Source of the DNA: Agapanthus africanus
Lineage: Eukaryota; Streptophyta; Magnoliopsida; Asparagales; Amaryllidaceae
Direction of reading: 5' to 3'
Assembly (NCBI GenBank): GCA_030015575.1
Contig: JASDDO010000006.1
Span: forward strand, 207,705,632-207,769,631
Length of the DNA: 64,000 bases
Within the stretch, counting starts at the first letter, position 1. Each line of letters opens with the position of its first letter. The notes beneath the pieces were generated by a model. That model was not told where the DNA came from. It ran no database searches and was given only the letters and a program-made list of their open reading frames with translations. The position numbers and the translations under genes were made by a program. This document shows positions 61,882-64,000 of the stretch, one piece after another.

Positions 61882-64000
61882 TGTAAGTCTACGGTAGCGC
61901 CCCGGCCGTCGATCCGAGGCCAAAATGTGGAAACAAAAACTTTTCATAAACTTGTAACCGACGCTAGGGCAGACTTTAATCCGGATCGAACCATTAACAT
62001 AAACTAGCAAATAAGAGAAGGGTTAGATAGGCTATACCGATAGATCCGTGTCCTTCGGTCTTTAGCCACCATCCTAAGCTCCTCGCGGCATCTCCGATCT
62101 CCGATCTTCTCGTCGGAAGGGCACCACATCAATGAGTCTTTTTACGGGCTCCCGCTTCATCCGAAGCAACTCGGACACGAAGTTTGCTAGCCGACGTGTC
62201 CAAGGTAGATGTAGACTAAGTGTATAACGCTTTGTCTCGAGGGTTAATCGAAGTTGCCATTTTGGGTGGAGATGGAATAAGCAATGAAAGAGGAGCTTAG
62301 GAATTTTGTAGTAATGAAATGAGATCAAAATTCCTTTTTCCAAAAGAATGAGGGGCTGCCCCCAATAGTGGCCGGCCACACAAAAAGGAGAGGAGGGGGT
62401 AAGCATAAGGCAAGAAAGAATGGGTGATCATAAGGAAAAAATGTCACACCAATATCCTTTTCAATCCATTCACAATAAATGCACAAAAAGAAGCCAAGCA
62501 CATCTAGAAAACTCAAGAGGCTTCATCAAAGTTCTGGAGCCCCGTAACCACAGAAACCGCCCCATTTGCAAACCTCCACTTTTGCAAGAAACCCCCTTTC
62601 AAAGCAAAAATCAGCCAAGAAAAGATAGAATGATATTTGGCCAAAAAGAGAGCCCCGTAACCACAGAAAACCCCCCCATTTGCAAACCTCCACTTTTGCA
62701 AGAAACCCCCTTTCAAAGCAAAAATCAGCCAAGAAAAGATAGAATGATATTTGGCCAGAAAGAGAAAGCAAGCTGGCAACTTCAAAAAGCGATCCGGTAA
62801 CAAATTACGGGATAACCCCGTGACTGTATATACATACCCGTATTTGTATTCCGACCGAATACAAATGCAATGAGACAAAATCTATATAGTATAATACTAG
62901 GATCCGGCTTAAACCAAAGCCCGCTAGTATTATCCATCCGAACCATGACACGTGCATAAGTGCACGCCTATATTCGAACCCTGCCATAAATCCATACGGC
63001 CTCTACAAAGTTTCACCCGAAACTTGAGAAACTGTCTGTTAGGGACTCTAAAGACTCGTCAATACAATGGCTGCGGATTTAATCACTAACACGTCAGTGG
63101 TACTAGCTGTACGTAACGGGCCACCAGGTATTGACTAAAAGGGAGGTCGATGAGCGAACTCATCCTGACACCCTACTGAGCCTGTCAGTGACAATATCCG
63201 TACAGTTCGGTCCGTTCGTCTATGAGTATCGCATGTCGGGCCTAGGGGGTTGGTAAAAGTCAGACCCCCAAAAGTGGTACAAGTCGTATCGGAGTGTAGC
63301 CCAGAACACCCTGAGATACTACTGTAATACCTACCAGTAAATCTCCTACCTTGGCCAAGGACTTCGTGTAATGGCTCTCCTAGACACAGCGCGATCTCAC
63401 CCCCAAAACCGGGAGAGACGAAACCCCTGCCGATCCGCTCACTGCCTCCATGTGGCTCGGGACTGTACTCAACTAAAACCGGTTTGCATGACTCCTTTGC
63501 GCCGTGGTAGGGTAGTAATCAAAGCACAGTGAGAACTCACACGAGAAAAATGACGATCTCAGGTCGATAGACTAACCTGTACACATGTCACCAGGGAACT
63601 GCTATCCAACGTCAGGTCTAATACCAACTAGCATGTTCCCGGCGAGTCCTGTCCGGTGTACTCATAACCCAATGAGCACCTGTATACATCTTAGGTGAAC
63701 CAACTGACACCAATGGCTTGTGAGACCGGCCACCGCCCCTCGTCGGGGTCTCGACTGTATACACCAGTCTACTGTGGAGTATCGATGCCTTGTCTCGAAA
63801 CTCCCTCGACTAGGGACCTTTTAAGGATGCGATTATAGACCCCAGCTCCCACGTATATGATCGCCATCATACTGCTGGTAGTCAAGCAAGAATCCTAAGG
63901 GCTCTTTCAACGCGCTATAGTGATCTATAACATCACCTGAAGCATGTACACGATGATAAAGATAAACCAGATAGCATACTATCATCCCGGGTAAGACTAT
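61882..64000 (-). mobile_element. Copia LTR of copy L (runs off window)
   Basis: It starts TGTAAGTCTACGGTAGCGCC inside K and follows the family LTR for 2119 bp to the window end, roughly 100 bp short of the expected end. AGGAG (61877-61881) would be the target duplication. Whether it is a solo LTR or part of a full element cannot be seen. It contains a 113-bp tandem duplication. Confidence 0.85.
62538..62763. repeat. 113-bp tandem duplication in LTR L
   Basis: Units 62538-62650 and 62651-62763 both start AGCCCCGTAACCACAGAAA and differ at a few bases. They create a misleading repeated open frame. Confidence 0.92.

Noticed and set aside
62420-62800. 126-codon frame with a repeated peptide
   Set aside because: The repetition is the 113-bp tandem duplication in LTR L; no protein family is suggested.

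Overview
This window is a gene-free, repeat-saturated stretch of a flowering-plant nuclear genome. The evidence is plant-type LTR retrotransposons throughout: Ty1/copia elements primed by initiator tRNA-Met (TGGTATCAGAGCC) and Ty3/gypsy elements of Athila/Tat-like and other long-LTR kinds. I could not identify the species. I found no cellular protein gene, tRNA gene, rRNA gene or CRISPR array; nearly all short open frames are chance frames inside LTRs.

The main inhabitant is one family of copia elements with LTRs of about 2.0-2.2 kb (Angela/BARE-like by the look of its pol), seen as copies A, B, D, E, F, I, N and L. All lie on the minus strand except F. Left part (1-10979): copy A (internal 1-2927, 5' LTR 2928-5157) sits inside copy B (internal 5158-8865, 5' LTR 8866-10979), which sits inside the 3' LTR of copy D. 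That D LTR is scattered as 10980-11133, 13242-13935 and 33950-34335. Between the pieces lie a solo LTR (E, 11134-13236, TSD GAAAT) and an Athila-like solo LTR (13936-33944, TSD AGCAC). The Athila-like LTR contains a long gypsy solo LTR, G1 (14051-32488, TSD ACTAT). G1 contains the complete copia element F (16941-27072, TSD GTACC) and a second gypsy solo LTR, G2 (27461-31338, TSD ATTTT). These matching TSD pairs fix the order of insertion.

Middle (34336-46644): D's pol (34391-37129, minus) stays in one reading frame with seven in-frame stops. It is cut off by the 3' LTR of copy I (37130-46644), which holds a non-autonomous Athila-like element P (38569-45500) and a 570-bp solo LTR Q (45630-46199). 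P carries a single unrecognised ORF (40483-42159) and no pol.

Right part (46645-64000): the internal region of I is fused to a gypsy LTR fragment M (50836-53036), then copy N (internal 53037-54830, LTR from 54831), gypsy fragments J and K in opposite orientations (55867-61881), and the LTR of copy L running off the window.

The most interesting signals are non-coding. (1) Copies A, B, F, I and N share an array of three hairpins with the same apical sequence; all three apical sequences change together from copy to copy, and the outer stems show compensatory changes. (2) A GC-rich GCGG/CCGC palindrome recurs in copia leaders, Athila-like LTRs and a gypsy LTR. (3) F has LTRs differing at only three sites but a long-dead pol, and shares an in-frame stop with copy I. 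That points to a non-autonomous family still moved in trans.
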